From positions 310,001 to 374,000 of the forward strand of contig NZ_RARB01000001.1 of the NCBI RefSeq assembly GCF_003612015.1: a DNA stretch of 64,000 nt, read 5' to 3'. Numbering within the stretch: the stretch's first letter is position 1; every line of letters starts with the position of its first letter. Below are positions 38,828-49,025 of this stretch, piece after piece. Position numbers and translations under genes: made by a program. This stretch comes from Pantoea piersonii. GTDB taxonomy: Bacteria > Pseudomonadota > Gammaproteobacteria > Enterobacterales > Enterobacteriaceae. The notes under the pieces were generated by a model. The model did no database searches and was not told the DNA's origin. It saw only the letters and a list, made by a program, of their open reading frames with translations.

Positions 38828-39484
38828 TTGCAACGAGCACGATGTTATCTGCTTGGTGAACAGGCGGTGGTGCTGGAGCTTGAACCACCGGTATCGCTGC
38901 AAAGCCAGCAGCGCATTTGGGGGTTGACGCAGCATCTGCAACAGCATGAGCAGGTGGCGGAAGTTATTCCAGGCATGAACAACATTACGCTGCTGCTGCG
39001 CGACCCGCAGCAGAGCGCGCTGGACGCTATTGAACATCTGCAGCGCTGGTGGGAAGAGAGCGAGGCGCTGGAGGCGACGTCGCGGCTGGTGGAAATTCCG
39101 GTGATATACGGCAACGAGGCCGGGCCGGATCTGCAGGTAGTCGCCGATCACGCCGGCCTGACGCCAAAGCAGGTAGTAGAGCTGCACAGCAGCATCGACT
39201 ACATGGTCTATTTTATCGGTTTTCAGCCGGGATTCCCTTATCTTGGCGGCCTTGACAGCCGTCTCCACACCCCACGTCGCGCTGAGCCGCGCCTGAGCGT
39301 TCCGGCCGGTTCGGTAGGCATTGGCGGCAGCCAGACCGGCATCTATCCGCTCGCGACGCCCGGCGGCTGGCAGCTGCTGGGGCAGACGCCCGTTGCGCTG
39401 TTTAACCCACAACAGCAGCCGCCGACGCTGCTGCGGCCCGGCGACAGCGTGCGCTTTGTGCCGCAAAAGGAGGGCATATGTTAA
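38828..39484 (+). CDS. pxpB: 5-oxoprolinase subunit PxpB
   Basis: Subunit of the prokaryotic ATP-dependent 5-oxoprolinase PxpABC, which opens 5-oxoproline to glutamate. The 218-aa product equals E. coli YbgJ. The carboxyltransferase-like (KipI/allophanate hydrolase subunit 1) motif [11 protein letters not shown] and the [23 protein letters not shown] block near residues 158-180 are present. It starts with TTG at 38828, supported by GGAGGTGGG upstream and by homology from the first residue. Confidence 0.93.
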   Translation: MQRARCYLLGEQAVVLELEPPVSLQSQQRIWGLTQHLQQHEQVAEVIPGMNNITLLLRDPQQSALDAIEHLQRWWEESEALEATSRLVEIPVIYGNEAGPDLQVVADHAGLTPKQVVELHSSIDYMVYFIGFQPGFPYLGGLDSRLHTPRRAEPRLSVPAGSVGIGGSQTGIYPLATPGGWQLLGQTPVALFNPQQQPPTLLRPGDSVRFVPQKEGIC

Positions 39485-40410
39485 GGATATTGCGCGCAGG
39501 ACTGGCCACCACCTTACAGGACAGTGGCCGCACCGGCTGGCGTCAGTCCGGCATCAGCGTCGGTGGCGTACTCGATTTGCCTGCAATGCGCACCGCGAAT
39601 TTGCTGGTCGGCAATGCTCCAGACAGCGCGGTGCTGGAGATCGTATTAGGCCAGTTTAAAGCGGAATTTATGCGTGACGGCTGGTTCGCCCTGACCGGCG
39701 CGGCCTGCAACGCCGAACTGGACGATAAGCCGGTCTGGACCGGCTGGCGGCTGCCGGTGAAAAAAGGGCAGGTGCTGACGCTCTCTATGCCGCTGCACGG
39801 CATGCGCAGCTATCTGGCAATCCACGGCGGCTTCGACGTCGAGCCGATGCTCGGCTCCGTCAGCACCGATCTCAAAGCGGGCTTTGGCGGCTGGCAGGGG
39901 CGCAAGCTGGAAGATGGCGACCGGCTGCCGCTCGGCAAGCCGACGCAGCTCTTCACCCGTAAAGCAGGCGTCCGCCAGCTGCTGTGGAGTAACCGCATCC
40001 GCGCGCTGCCGGGGCCGGAATATAATGAATTCAGCCGCGAGGCGCAGATGGCCTTCTGGCGTACGCCCTGGATGCTCAGCCCGCAGAGCAACCGCATGGG
40101 CTATCGCCTGCAGGGACCGGAACTGAAGCGCGAAACCTCGCGCGAGCTGCTGTCGCACGGGCTGGTGCCCGGCGTGGTGCAGGTGCCGCCAAACGGGCAG
40201 CCGATCGTGCTGATGGCCGATGCGCAGACCACCGGCGGCTATCCGCGCATCGCCTGCGTTATCGACGCCGATCTCTATCAGCTGGCGCAGATCCGTCTGG
40301 GCGAGCCGATTCACTTTATCCAGTGTTCGCTGCCGGTCGCCATGCAGGCACGCATGCATCAGCAGCGCGCACTCGACCATATGGCATGGGGACTTGCTGA
40401 TGAAAATTGA
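39478..40410 (+). CDS. pxpC: 5-oxoprolinase subunit PxpC
   Basis: Biotin-dependent-carboxylase-like (KipA, allophanate hydrolase subunit 2) component of PxpABC. The 310 aa equals E. coli YbgK. Landmarks are [18 protein letters not shown] near residue 8 and [11 protein letters not shown] near residue 205. It overlaps pxpB by 7 bases and pxpA by 11 bases. Confidence 0.93.
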   Translation: MLRILRAGLATTLQDSGRTGWRQSGISVGGVLDLPAMRTANLLVGNAPDSAVLEIVLGQFKAEFMRDGWFALTGAACNAELDDKPVWTGWRLPVKKGQVLTLSMPLHGMRSYLAIHGGFDVEPMLGSVSTDLKAGFGGWQGRKLEDGDRLPLGKPTQLFTRKAGVRQLLWSNRIRALPGPEYNEFSREAQMAFWRTPWMLSPQSNRMGYRLQGPELKRETSRELLSHGLVPGVVQVPPNGQPIVLMADAQTTGGYPRIACVIDADLYQLAQIRLGEPIHFIQCSLPVAMQARMHQQRALDHMAWGLADEN

Positions 40411-41137
40411 TCTGAATGCCGATCTCGGTGAAGGCAGCGGCAGCGATCGCGCGCTGCTACAGCTGGTCAGTTCGGCCAATATCGCCTGCGGCTTTCATGC
40501 CGGCGATGCTGAAACCATGCTGCAGTCGGTGCGCTGGGCAAAAGAATTTGGCGTTGCGATTGGCGCGCATCCGAGCTTCCCGGATCGGGAGAACTTTGGC
40601 CGCACGGCAATGCAGCTCCCGCCGGAAACGGTCTACGCGCAGATGATCTATCAAATCGGCGCGCTGAAAAGCCTGGCGGAAAGTGAAGGGGAGACGCTGA
40701 TGCACGTTAAGCCGCACGGGATGCTCTATAACCAGGCTGCAGCCGACCCGGCGCTGGCGGATGCCATCGCCCGCGCGGTAAAAGCGGTCGACGCACGCCT
40801 GATCCTGGTTGGGCTGGCGGGCAGCGAATCCGTGCGCGCCGCGGTGCATCACGGTCTGCGCACGCGCGAAGAGGTGTTCGCCGACCGCGGCTATCTCAGC
40901 AGCGGCGCGCTGGTGCCGCGCAGCCAGCCGGGCGCGATGATCGAAGAGGAAGAGCGCGCTATCCAGCAAACGCTGTCGATGGTTAAAGAGGGAAAAGTAG
41001 AAAGCATCAGCGGCGAGTGGATCGCCGTTAATGCGCAAACCGTTTGTCTGCACGGCGACGGCGCGCACGCCTTATTGTTTGCGCAGCGTCTGCGCGATCG
41101 CTTCGCTGCCGAGGGGATCGCCGTCACCAGCGCCTGA
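40400..41137 (+). CDS. pxpA: 5-oxoprolinase subunit PxpA (LamB/YcsF family)
   Basis: Third subunit of 5-oxoprolinase, of the LamB/YcsF family. The 245-aa product starts [20 protein letters not shown], the hallmark of the family, with [13 protein letters not shown] near residue 29 and [13 protein letters not shown] near residue 98. The frame is open from 40220 inside pxpC, but the ATG at 40400 fits homology. Confidence 0.94.
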   Translation: MKIDLNADLGEGSGSDRALLQLVSSANIACGFHAGDAETMLQSVRWAKEFGVAIGAHPSFPDRENFGRTAMQLPPETVYAQMIYQIGALKSLAESEGETLMHVKPHGMLYNQAAADPALADAIARAVKAVDARLILVGLAGSESVRAAVHHGLRTREEVFADRGYLSSGALVPRSQPGAMIEEEERAIQQTLSMVKEGKVESISGEWIAVNAQTVCLHGDGAHALLFAQRLRDRFAAEGIAVTSA

Positions 41138-41190
41138 TTTTTCATACTTTGCCCGGCCTCGCAGCCGGGTTTTTCAACATAAGGGTCAAC

Positions 41191-41919
41191 ATGGATAATG
41201 TGATAAACCTCTGGCCGCTGCTGGGCATCGCAGCCATCGTGATCGGCTTTTTGCTGCGCTTCAATCCGGTACTGGTGGTGATTGTCGCCGGCTTCGTCAC
41301 CGGCTTTGCCGCGCTGATGCCGCTGAGCGATATTCTGGAAAAACTGGGTGCGGGCTTTCTGAATACGCGCAACCTGCCGCTGATCCTGCTGCTGCCGCTG
41401 GCGGTTATCGGCCTGCTGGAGCGACACGGCCTGAAAGAGCGCGCGCAGACCTGGATTGCGCAAATTAAAACCGCCACCGCCGGGCGTTTGCTGATCGTCT
41501 ATCTCTTTGTGCGTGAGATTACGGCGGCACTCGGCCTGACCAGCCTCGGCGGTCATCCGCAGATGGTGCGTCCGCTGCTCGCGCCGATGGCCGAAGGCGC
41601 GACCGAAAGCCGTTACGGCGAGATTTCACCCGAGGTGCGGCATCGCCTGCGCGCCATGTCGGCAGCGACAGATAACGTCGGGCTGTTCTTCGGCGAAGAT
41701 ATTTTCGTTGCCTTCGGCGCGATTATTTTTATGCACAACTTTATGCTGGAGTCAGCCAATATTCAGACCGAACCGCTGCATATCGCGGTCTGGGGCATTC
41801 CTACCGCCGTGGCCGCCTTTCTTATCCACTCGACGCGCCTGGTGCGCCTCGATCGCAGGCTGGCGCGCGAGTTGCGCGTGCTGAACAACGAAGCGCTGAA
41901 AGCGAAAGGAGGCCGCTGA
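41191..41919 (+). CDS. DUF969 membrane protein, probable 5-oxoproline permease component
   Basis: A 242-aa integral membrane protein of the DUF969 family, with about five to six hydrophobic segments (LWPLLGIAAIVIGFLLRF first). The frame is open from 41044, but the ATG at 41191 follows AAGGGT and starts the hydrophobic part. Its stop overlaps the next gene's start by one base. DUF969/DUF979 pairs recur beside pcp and oxoprolinase genes, so a role in pyroglutamate uptake is a context-based inference. Confidence 0.82.
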   Translation: MDNVINLWPLLGIAAIVIGFLLRFNPVLVVIVAGFVTGFAALMPLSDILEKLGAGFLNTRNLPLILLLPLAVIGLLERHGLKERAQTWIAQIKTATAGRLLIVYLFVREITAALGLTSLGGHPQMVRPLLAPMAEGATESRYGEISPEVRHRLRAMSAATDNVGLFFGEDIFVAFGAIIFMHNFMLESANIQTEPLHIAVWGIPTAVAAFLIHSTRLVRLDRRLARELRVLNNEALKAKGGR

Positions 41920-42935
41920 TGTTTCAACAACAATATCTGATGTGGCTGGCGGGACTTATTCTGCTGGTGGTCGCGCTGCTCTCCTGGCGCGACACCCATA
42001 ACCCGCGCCGTCTGACGACCGGGCTGTTCTGGGCGCTGTATGGTCTGATTTTTCTGGTCGGCGACTGGACCACGCAGATGATGAGCGCGCTGGCCGGCAC
42101 GCCGGAGCTGGGCACACGCTATCTGCACATTCTGGTTGGCGTACTGGTGGTCGCGATGGCGCTGATCGCCGGCTGCGGCGGTGTGCGGCTCGGACGTTAC
42201 CATCAGCGCAGCGACGAGGAGAAGCAGGCAAGCGCTCGCCGTCTCGGCAATAAGCTGTTTCTGCCCGCGCTGGCGATCCCGGTCGTGACGGTGGTCGGCG
42301 TGCTGGCCTTTAACCATATTCCCGGCCTGCAGGAGGCGGTGTTCGGCGCAGGCAACCATTCGACGCTGGTAACGCTCTTCTCCATGATGACTGGCTGCCT
42401 GCTCGGCTGGCTGATTGCGCTAAAGATGACGCATGAGAAGCCGGTACAGTCGATGCAGGAGACGCGACGCCTGCTGGATGCGATCGGCTGGGCCTTTATC
42501 CTGCCGCAAATCCTTGCCACGCTTGGTCTGCTGTTTACCAGCGCAGGGGTCGGCAGCGCGATTTCGCATCTGACGGAGAGCTACCTGGCCGTCGATAACC
42601 GCTTCGTCGCCGTGACGGTCTATACCGTTGGCATGGCGCTGCTGACCATGGTTATGGGCAACGCTTTTGCCGCTTTCCCCATTATTACCGCTGGCGTCGG
42701 CATTCCCATTCTGGTGCTGCAGCACCACGGCGATCCCGCCGTTATGGCGGCGATAGGCATGTTCTCGGGCTACTGCGGTACGCTGATGACGCCGATGGCG
42801 GCCAACTTCAATATCGTGCCCGCCGCGCTGCTGGAGCTGCCGGATCGCAATGCGGTGATCAAGGCTCAGGTGCCGACCGGTGTGCTACTGTTAATCGTTA
42901 ACGTGTTCCTGCTCTATTTCTTAATGTTCCGATGA
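41919..42935 (+). CDS. DUF979 membrane protein, probable partner of the DUF969 protein
   Basis: A 338-aa integral membrane protein of the DUF979 family with about nine hydrophobic segments. It is translationally coupled to the DUF969 gene (TGATG junction) and lies 7 bases before pcp. Together the two proteins look like the halves of an ion-transporter-superfamily permease. The conserved C-terminal [18 protein letters not shown] and [19 protein letters not shown] are typical of carboxylate carriers. Substrate is not proven. Confidence 0.82.
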   Translation: MFQQQYLMWLAGLILLVVALLSWRDTHNPRRLTTGLFWALYGLIFLVGDWTTQMMSALAGTPELGTRYLHILVGVLVVAMALIAGCGGVRLGRYHQRSDEEKQASARRLGNKLFLPALAIPVVTVVGVLAFNHIPGLQEAVFGAGNHSTLVTLFSMMTGCLLGWLIALKMTHEKPVQSMQETRRLLDAIGWAFILPQILATLGLLFTSAGVGSAISHLTESYLAVDNRFVAVTVYTVGMALLTMVMGNAFAAFPIITAGVGIPILVLQHHGDPAVMAAIGMFSGYCGTLMTPMAANFNIVPAALLELPDRNAVIKAQVPTGVLLLIVNVFLLYFLMFR

Positions 42936-42942
42936 GGTCCAT

Positions 42943-43590
42943 ATGAAGACTGTATTGGTGACGGCATTTGAACCTTTCGGCGGCGAAAGTCTTAACCCTT
43001 CCTGGGAGGCGGTACGTGCGCTTGACGGCAAAACGCTCGGCGGCGCGCGCATTGTGGCGCGCCAGCTGCCGGTCGTCTTCAGCGACGTGCTGGGGGTGCT
43101 TTACGCCGCGATGGATGAGGTACAGCCCGATTTGATTCTGTCGGTCGGACAGGCGGGCGGCCGCAGCGATATTACCCTGGAGCGCATCGGCATTAACGTC
43201 GATGATGCGCGTATTCCCGATAACGCAGGGCAGCAGCCGGTGGACGAGCCGATTGTGGCAGACGGACCGGCAGGCTATTTTTCCACGCTGCCGATTAAGG
43301 CGATTGTCGCGGCGTTGCGCGAGGCGGCCATTCCCGCGTCGGTTTCGCAAACTGCCGGGACCTTTACCTGCAATCGTGTGATGTACGGTCTGCTGCACCG
43401 GCTGCATACCGAGGGCAACCGCGTGCGCGGCGGCTTTGTGCATATTCCCTATCTGCCGGAGCAGGCGGCGCAGCATCCAGGCGCGCCCAGCATGGCGCGG
43501 GATAACGTTATGCAGGCGCTGGAGATCGCTATTCGTGTCTCGCTGGAGACGGAAACGGACCTGAAAGTCGCCGGCGGCGCAACGCACTAA
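42943..43590 (+). CDS. pcp: pyroglutamyl-peptidase I
   Basis: Cysteine peptidase that removes N-terminal pyroglutamate (5-oxoproline) from peptides. The 215-aa product has the catalytic triad Glu80 ([10 protein letters not shown]), Cys143 ([14 protein letters not shown]) and His167 ([12 protein letters not shown]). Its product is the substrate of PxpABC encoded just upstream. The gene is absent from E. coli K-12 at this locus. Confidence 0.95.
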   Translation: MKTVLVTAFEPFGGESLNPSWEAVRALDGKTLGGARIVARQLPVVFSDVLGVLYAAMDEVQPDLILSVGQAGGRSDITLERIGINVDDARIPDNAGQQPVDEPIVADGPAGYFSTLPIKAIVAALREAAIPASVSQTAGTFTCNRVMYGLLHRLHTEGNRVRGGFVHIPYLPEQAAQHPGAPSMARDNVMQALEIAIRVSLETETDLKVAGGATH

Positions 43591-43600
43591 GAGGACAAGC

Positions 43601-44389
43601 ATGCCAGAAGGACCGGAGATCCGCCGCGCGGCGGATCAGCTAGAGGAAGCGATTGTCGGCAAGCCATTGACGGAGGTCTGGTTTGCCTTTCCCGAACTCA
43701 AGACTTACGAACCTGCGTTGCTGGGCGAGCAGGTCAACGCCATCGAGACGCGCGGCAAAGCGCTGCTGACGCACTTTTCCAACGGCCTGACGCTTTACAG
43801 CCATAACCAGCTGTATGGCGTCTGGCGCGTGGTAGAGAGTGACAAGGTGCCGGAAACGAAACGCCAGCTGCGCGTGCGCCTCGCGGTCGCCGATCGCGCC
43901 ATTCTGCTTTACAGCGCTTCCGATATTGAGTTGCTTAACGCCGAATCGCTGGCGGCGCATCCGTTTCTCAATCGCGTCGGGCCAGATGTGCTCGATCCGC
44001 AGCTTGATGTGGCGACGGTGCGTGAAAGGCTGTTGTCGCCGCGCTTTCGCCGTCGTCAGTTTAGCGGGCTGCTGCTCGATCAGGCGTTTCTGGCGGGTCT
44101 GGGCAACTATCTGCGGGTGGAGATCCTCTGGCAGGCGGGTCTGCTGGCGCAGCATCGCGCGCAGGCGCTAACGGATGAGCAGCTTGATACGCTCAGCGAG
44201 GCGCTGCTGGCGATACCGCGTCACTCTTACCGTATGCGCGGCACAATGAAGAAGTACCATCACGGCGCGGCGTTTCGCTTTGAAGTGTTCCATCGTCAGG
44301 GAAAGAAATGTCGTCGCTGCGGTGAGATTATTCAGAAGGGGACGCTCTCTTCGCGGCCTTTTTACTGGTGTCCCGGCTGCCAGCACTAA
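43601..44389 (+). CDS. nei: endonuclease VIII
   Basis: Base-excision repair glycosylase/AP lyase for oxidised pyrimidines. The 262-aa product begins [14 protein letters not shown] with catalytic Pro2 and Glu3 after Met removal. A helix-two-turn-helix [12 protein letters not shown] is near residue 167, and a C-terminal zinc finger has CRRCG and CPGCQ. It follows pcp by 10 bases, and pxpBCA-nei is also the E. coli order. Confidence 0.95.
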   Translation: MPEGPEIRRAADQLEEAIVGKPLTEVWFAFPELKTYEPALLGEQVNAIETRGKALLTHFSNGLTLYSHNQLYGVWRVVESDKVPETKRQLRVRLAVADRAILLYSASDIELLNAESLAAHPFLNRVGPDVLDPQLDVATVRERLLSPRFRRRQFSGLLLDQAFLAGLGNYLRVEILWQAGLLAQHRAQALTDEQLDTLSEALLAIPRHSYRMRGTMKKYHHGAAFRFEVFHRQGKKCRRCGEIIQKGTLSSRPFYWCPGCQH

Positions 44390-44428
44390 GCGAAAAATGA
44401 GCAGTACAGGTGGCGCGATAGTTCGGGA

Positions 44429-44548
44429 AGCGGGTGACTGGGCTCGAAGAGCAAAGCGTCCCGCGGCAGGGAAGGCGCGGGACGAGCGAGCAGGGATGCG
44501 AAAAGCGACTTTGCGATCGAGCCCAGTTACCCGCGTTGGCACAGAGCC
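44429..44548. repeat. dispersed structured intergenic repeat, copy 3
   Basis: In the convergent gap between nei and gltA. The outer arms GCGGGTGACTGGGCTCGA and TCGAGCCCAGTTACCCGC pair over 18 bases with one mismatch. Inside, GTCCCGCG and CGCGGGAC form the inner stem, followed by GAGCGAGCAGGGATGCG and CTTTGCGATCGA. It shares the block order and most bases with copy 1 and the inner blocks with copy 2. Confidence 0.72.
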
Positions 44549-44556
44549 AAAAAGCA

Positions 44557-44585
44557 AAAGCGGAGATTTCTCTCCGCTTTTTATA
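44557..44585. terminator. terminator between nei and gltA
   Basis: AAAGCGGAGA-TT-TCTCCGCTTT type hairpin followed by TTTAT on the plus strand and AAA-flanked on the other; it probably serves both converging genes. Confidence 0.75.
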
Positions 44586-44590
44586 TTGCC

Positions 44591-45880
44591 TTAATCTTCT
44601 TTTTTCAGCGCAGAGGTGAATTGACGCTCGGTATAGCCAGTGTAGAGCTGACGCGGACGGGCAATTTTCATACCTTCGTCGTGCATCTCTTTCCAGTGCG
44701 CAATCCAGCCGACGGTACGCGCCATGGCGAAGATCACAGTGAACATTGATGACGGAATGCCCATCGCTTTCAGAATAATGCCAGAGTAGAAATCGACGTT
44801 CGGGTAGAGTTTGCGCTCGATAAAGTAGGGGTCGTTCAGCGCAATATGTTCCAGCTCCATCGCCACTTCCAGCAGGTCATCCTTCATGCCCAGCTCGTTC
44901 AGCACTTCGTGGCAGGTTTCGCGCATAACGGTCGCGCGCGGGTCGTAGTTTTTGTACACGCGGTGACCGAAGCCCATCAGGCGGAAAGAGTCGTTTTTGT
45001 CTTTCGCGCGACGCACAAATTCCGGAATATGCTCAACGGTGCTGATCTCTTCCAGCATGCGCAGTGTGGCTTCGTTCGCGCCGCCGTGCGCCGGTCCCCA
45101 CAGCGAGGCGATGCCTGCCGCGATACAGGCGAACGGGTTGGCGCCGGAAGAGCCAGCGGTACGTACGGTAGAGGTAGAGGCGTTCTGCTCATGGTCAGCA
45201 TGCAGGATCAGAATACGATCCATGGCGCGCTCCAGCACCGGGTTCACCTTGTACTCTTCGCAAGGCGTAGCGAACATCATATGCAGGAAGTTACCCGCGT
45301 AGGAGAGATCGTTGCGTGGATAAACAAAAGGCTGGCCGATAGAATATTTGTAGCACATTGCCGCCATGGTCGGCATTTTGGACAGCAGACGGAACGCGGC
45401 GATTTCACGGTGACGCTCGTTATTCACATCCAGCGAATCGTGGTAGAAGGCTGCCAGCGCGCCAGTGACGCCGCACATTACCGCCATCGGGTGAGAGTCG
45501 CGACGGAAGCCGTGGAACAGACGGGTAATCTGCTCATGGATCATGGTGTGGCGGGTCACGGTTTCGCGGAATTCTTCAAACTGCTGCTGCGTTGGCGCTT
45601 CGCCGTTCAGCAGGATATAGCACACTTCCAGATAGTTGGAGTGGGTCGCTAGCTGATCGATAGGGAAGCCACGATGCAGCAGGATACCTTCATCGCCATC
45701 GATAAAGGTGATTTTGGATTCGCAGGACGCTGTAGAAGTGAAACCCGGATCAAAGGTGAACAGGCCGTTTGAACCCAGAGCGCGGACATCAACCACATCC
45801 TGGCCCAGCGTGCCTTTCAGCACGTCCAGCTCAAGCACCGATTCATCTTGTAGGGTTAGCGTCACTTTTTTATCTGTCAT
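44591..45880 (-). CDS. gltA: type II citrate synthase
   Basis: First TCA-cycle enzyme, condensing acetyl-CoA and oxaloacetate; the hexameric NADH-inhibited type. The 429-aa product contains [11 protein letters not shown] and [14 protein letters not shown], with the catalytic His residues, and [13 protein letters not shown] near residue 365. An ATG at 45892 is also in frame, but GGAG lies between the two and is correctly placed (7 bases) for the ATG at 45880, which also fits the E. coli N-terminus. Divergent from sdhCDAB. Confidence 0.96.
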   Translation of the reverse strand: MTDKKVTLTLQDESVLELDVLKGTLGQDVVDVRALGSNGLFTFDPGFTSTASCESKITFIDGDEGILLHRGFPIDQLATHSNYLEVCYILLNGEAPTQQQFEEFRETVTRHTMIHEQITRLFHGFRRDSHPMAVMCGVTGALAAFYHDSLDVNNERHREIAAFRLLSKMPTMAAMCYKYSIGQPFVYPRNDLSYAGNFLHMMFATPCEEYKVNPVLERAMDRILILHADHEQNASTSTVRTAGSSGANPFACIAAGIASLWGPAHGGANEATLRMLEEISTVEHIPEFVRRAKDKNDSFRLMGFGHRVYKNYDPRATVMRETCHEVLNELGMKDDLLEVAMELEHIALNDPYFIERKLYPNVDFYSGIILKAMGIPSSMFTVIFAMARTVGWIAHWKEMHDEGMKIARPRQLYTGYTERQFTSALKKED

Positions 45881-46205
45881 TTTCGTCTCCATAGCGCCTT
45901 ATGTAAGTATGGATCTTAGACACCTGAAAAGCGGTCATGTTGCGGTCGCCATTTACTTCACAATAACACTCTGCGGTAACAACGCGGGTGCAGGGTACAG
46001 AGTGAGAGGCGTGTCCCGACAGGGAACGAGGCAGTCATGAAAATCTGCATATCGCGGTTGTTAAAGATCCGGTCTGGACATAACTTCCTGGTAATCAACA
46101 ACCTGTTGTTTTAGGGTGCTCACAATCAGAATGTTACATAACTTGTGCTTAGGGGAAAGTGTATCCCCATAACTTTTGTGCATCACTGGGGTTTGATGCC
46201 CTAGT

Positions 46206-46234
46206 TTGTAACTGAATTGTTGAACTTTTGTCAA
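46206..46234 (-). promoter_or_regulatory. sigma-70 promoter of gltA
   Basis: Minus strand: TTGACA (46234-46229), 17-base spacer, TTACAA (46211-46206). Perfect -35 and fair -10. The leader would be about 320 bases; the remainder of 45881-46513 shows no gene. Confidence 0.65.
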
Positions 46235-46265
46235 ATCAGATAATTAAATTTGTATTAAATGTGAA

Positions 46266-46287
46266 ATTCGTGAGTCAGATCACTGTT
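46266..46287. promoter_or_regulatory. CRP site shared by gltA and sdhC
   Basis: GTGA-GTCAGA-TCAC (46270-46283) is a full CRP core. It lies roughly midway between the gltA and sdhC promoters, about 75-80 bases from each predicted start. Both operons are CRP-activated in E. coli. Confidence 0.7.
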
Positions 46288-46321
46288 TCACTCAAATGTA
46301 CCCAAAGAGATTGTAGGGTAA

Positions 46322-46350
46322 TTGTAATAAGAATGTGATCGTCCTATACT
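46322..46350 (+). promoter_or_regulatory. sigma-70 promoter of sdhCDAB-sucABCD
   Basis: TTGTAA, 17-base spacer, TATACT, with transcription expected near 46357; leader about 155 bases. The hexamers are the same as I recall for the E. coli sdhC promoter. AT-rich DNA just upstream (46235-46265) could hold ArcA sites, but I cannot assign them. Confidence 0.75.
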
Positions 46351-46513
46351 GCCGCCAGGTCTCCGGAAACCCCCTGACACCAGGAGCCACCCAGCGTTTC
46401 TACCGCGTCAATTAACACTGGATGTTGCTGATTTGGTGACGGTTAAAGTCTGAACACACCTGTGATTCGACTCCGCCTCAGGGACCGGAGGAAGCAAAAT
46501 AAAAAAGAGCTGT

Positions 46514-46903
46514 GTGGGCAAAACCGTGAAAAAACAAAGACCTGTCAACTTGGATCTCTCGACGATCCGGTTTCCCGTTACTGCAATATCGTCCATTCTC
46601 CACCGCGTTTCCGGCGTCATTACCTTTGTGGCCCTCGGTATCCTGCTCTGGTTGCTGGGCACTTCTCTCTCTTCCCCGGAAGGTTTTCAGCACGCTGCCG
46701 CCATTATGGATAGCTTCTTCGTGAAGTTTATTCTGTGGGGTATTCTCACGGCGCTGGCATTCCACACGGTGGGCGGGATTCGTCATATGTTGATGGATTT
46801 TGGTTACCTGGCTGAGACGCTGGCTATCGGCCGTCAATCCGCCTGGGTCTCCTTTGGCATTACTGTCGTGCTTTCAATTTTGGCTGGAGTTCTCGTATGG
46901 TAA
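46514..46903 (+). CDS. sdhC: succinate dehydrogenase cytochrome b556 subunit
   Basis: Membrane anchor of complex II, binding heme b and ubiquinone with SdhD. The 129-aa product equals E. coli length and has three membrane helices; heme His is in [18 protein letters not shown] near residue 84, and Ser27/Arg31 of SSILHRVSG are the quinone-site residues. The start is GTG at 46514, preceded only by a weak AAGAGC; a strong GGAGG lies about 24 bases upstream with no start codon at proper distance. It overlaps sdhD by 7 bases. Confidence 0.94.
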   Translation: MGKTVKKQRPVNLDLSTIRFPVTAISSILHRVSGVITFVALGILLWLLGTSLSSPEGFQHAAAIMDSFFVKFILWGILTALAFHTVGGIRHMLMDFGYLAETLAIGRQSAWVSFGITVVLSILAGVLVW

Positions 46904-47244
46904 GCAATGCATCCGCGTTGGGCCGTAGTGGCATTCAGGACTGGCTGCTGCTGCGCGCTTCGGCAATCCTCATTACGCTCTACATCATTTACATTGTCGG
47001 CTTCATCGCCCTGACCGATACGCTGACCTATGACGTCTGGCGCGGCTTCTTCGCCTCGTCATTCACAAAAGTTTTCACCCTGCTGACGCTGTTCTCCATT
47101 CTGATCCACGGCTGGATTGGAATGTGGCAAGTGCTGACCGATTACGTCAAGCATCTGGCCGTCCGTCTGATTCTGCAGATGGCGATCGTGGTTGCGCTGC
47201 TGTGGTATGCAATCTATGGAACTGTTGTGGTGTGGGGTGTGTAA
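46897..47244 (+). CDS. sdhD: succinate dehydrogenase membrane anchor subunit
   Basis: Second membrane anchor of complex II. The 115 aa equals E. coli. Three hydrophobic helices are present, with the heme-ligand His in [21 protein letters not shown] near residue 71 and the quinone-site Asp-Tyr pair in TDYVK. It starts within sdhC and abuts sdhA with no gap. Confidence 0.95.
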   Translation: MVSNASALGRSGIQDWLLLRASAILITLYIIYIVGFIALTDTLTYDVWRGFFASSFTKVFTLLTLFSILIHGWIGMWQVLTDYVKHLAVRLILQMAIVVALLWYAIYGTVVVWGV

Positions 47245-49011
47245 ATGAATTTGCCAGTCAGAGAATTTGATGCCGTGGTGATCGGCGCAGGCGGCGCAGG
47301 TATGCGTGCCGCATTGCAAATCTCCCAGTCGGGCCAGACCTGCGCCCTGTTATCGAAAGTTTTTCCGACCCGTTCCCACACCGTGTCTGCGCAGGGCGGC
47401 ATTACCGTCGCGCTTGGCAATACCCATGAAGACAACTGGGAATGGCACATGTATGACACCGTCAAAGGTTCCGACTATATCGGCGACCAGGACGCGATCG
47501 AGTATATGTGTAAAACCGGCCCGGAAGCGATTCTGGAGCTGGAACATATGGGTCTGCCGTTCTCCCGTCTGGAGGATGGCCGCGTCTACCAGCGTCCGTT
47601 CGGCGGCCAGTCGAAAAATTTCGGCGGCGAGCAGGCGGCACGCACCGCGGCGGCGGCGGACCGTACCGGCCACGCACTGCTGCATACGCTCTATCAGCAG
47701 AACCTGAAGAACAAAACCACTATCTTCTCCGAATGGTATGCACTCGACCTGGTAAAAAACCAGGATGGCGCCATCGTCGGCTGTACGGCGATCTGCATTG
47801 AAACCGGCGAAACCGTCTACTTCAAAGCGAAAGCGACTATTCTGGCGACCGGCGGCGCGGGCCGTATCTACCAGTCGACCACCAACGCGCATATCAATAC
47901 CGGCGACGGCGTCGGCATGGCGCTGCGCGCAGGCGTGCCGGTGCAGGATATGGAGATGTGGCAGTTCCACCCGACCGGCATCGCTGGCGCGGGCGTACTG
48001 GTGACTGAAGGCTGCCGCGGCGAAGGCGGCTACCTGCTGAACAAACATGGCGAGCGCTTTATGGAGCGTTATGCGCCGAACGCTAAAGATCTGGCAGGCC
48101 GCGACGTGGTTGCGCGTTCTATGATGATCGAAATCCGCGAAGGACGCGGCTGCGATGGCCCGTGGGGCCCGCACATCAAGCTGAAGCTCGATCACCTGGG
48201 CGCAGAAGTGCTGGAATCGCGTCTGCCGGGCATCCTGGAGCTGTCGCGCACCTTCGCGCATGCCGATCCGGTTAAAGAGCCGATTCCGGTTATCCCGACC
48301 TGCCACTATATGATGGGCGGTATTCCGACCAAAGTTACCGGCCAGGCGCTGCGCGTTAATGCGCAGGGCGAAGATGAAGTCATTCCTGGGCTGTTCGCCG
48401 TCGGCGAAATCGCCTGCGTATCGGTGCACGGCGCCAACCGTCTCGGCGGCAACTCGCTGCTGGACCTGGTGGTGTTCGGCCGCGCGGCCGGGGTACACCT
48501 GATGGAGTGCATCGAACAGCAAGGTCCGCTGCGCGACGCCACGACGGAAGAGATCGACGCCGCTATGGCGCGCTTCAACCGCTGGGAAAACAACACCACT
48601 GGCGAAGATCCGGTCGAAATCCGTAAAGCGCTGCAGCGCTGCATGCAGAACAACTTCTCAGTATTCCGTGAAGGCGATGCGATGAAGCAGGGTCTGGAAG
48701 AGCTGAAACAGATTCGCGAACGTCTGAAATCAGCCCGTCTGGATGACCGTTCACCGGACTTCAATACCCAGCGTATTGAGTGCCTGGAGCTGGATAACCT
48801 GATGGAAACGGCTTACGCCACGGCGGTTGCGGCAAACTTCCGCACTGAGAGCCGCGGCGCGCACAGTCGATTCGACTACCCGGATCGCGATGATGAAAAC
48901 TGGTTGTGCCACAGTCTCTACGTCCCCGAAACCGAGAGCATGACGCGCCGCGAGGTGAACATGCAGCCGAAACTGCGCGCGGCCTTCCCGCCGAAAGTGC
49001 GTACATACTAA
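47245..49011 (+). CDS. sdhA: succinate dehydrogenase flavoprotein subunit
   Basis: Catalytic subunit of complex II, oxidising succinate to fumarate. The 588 aa equals E. coli. N-terminal FAD motif [13 protein letters not shown] near residue 11; the covalent FAD His is in [12 protein letters not shown] near residue 45; the active-site segments [10 protein letters not shown]-like ([13 protein letters not shown]) and [18 protein letters not shown] are conserved. Confidence 0.97.
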   Translation: MNLPVREFDAVVIGAGGAGMRAALQISQSGQTCALLSKVFPTRSHTVSAQGGITVALGNTHEDNWEWHMYDTVKGSDYIGDQDAIEYMCKTGPEAILELEHMGLPFSRLEDGRVYQRPFGGQSKNFGGEQAARTAAAADRTGHALLHTLYQQNLKNKTTIFSEWYALDLVKNQDGAIVGCTAICIETGETVYFKAKATILATGGAGRIYQSTTNAHINTGDGVGMALRAGVPVQDMEMWQFHPTGIAGAGVLVTEGCRGEGGYLLNKHGERFMERYAPNAKDLAGRDVVARSMMIEIREGRGCDGPWGPHIKLKLDHLGAEVLESRLPGILELSRTFAHADPVKEPIPVIPTCHYMMGGIPTKVTGQALRVNAQGEDEVIPGLFAVGEIACVSVHGANRLGGNSLLDLVVFGRAAGVHLMECIEQQGPLRDATTEEIDAAMARFNRWENNTTGEDPVEIRKALQRCMQNNFSVFREGDAMKQGLEELKQIRERLKSARLDDRSPDFNTQRIECLELDNLMETAYATAVAANFRTESRGAHSRFDYPDRDDENWLCHSLYVPETESMTRREVNMQPKLRAAFPPKVRTY

Positions 49012-49025
49012 TTGCGGAGACGATC

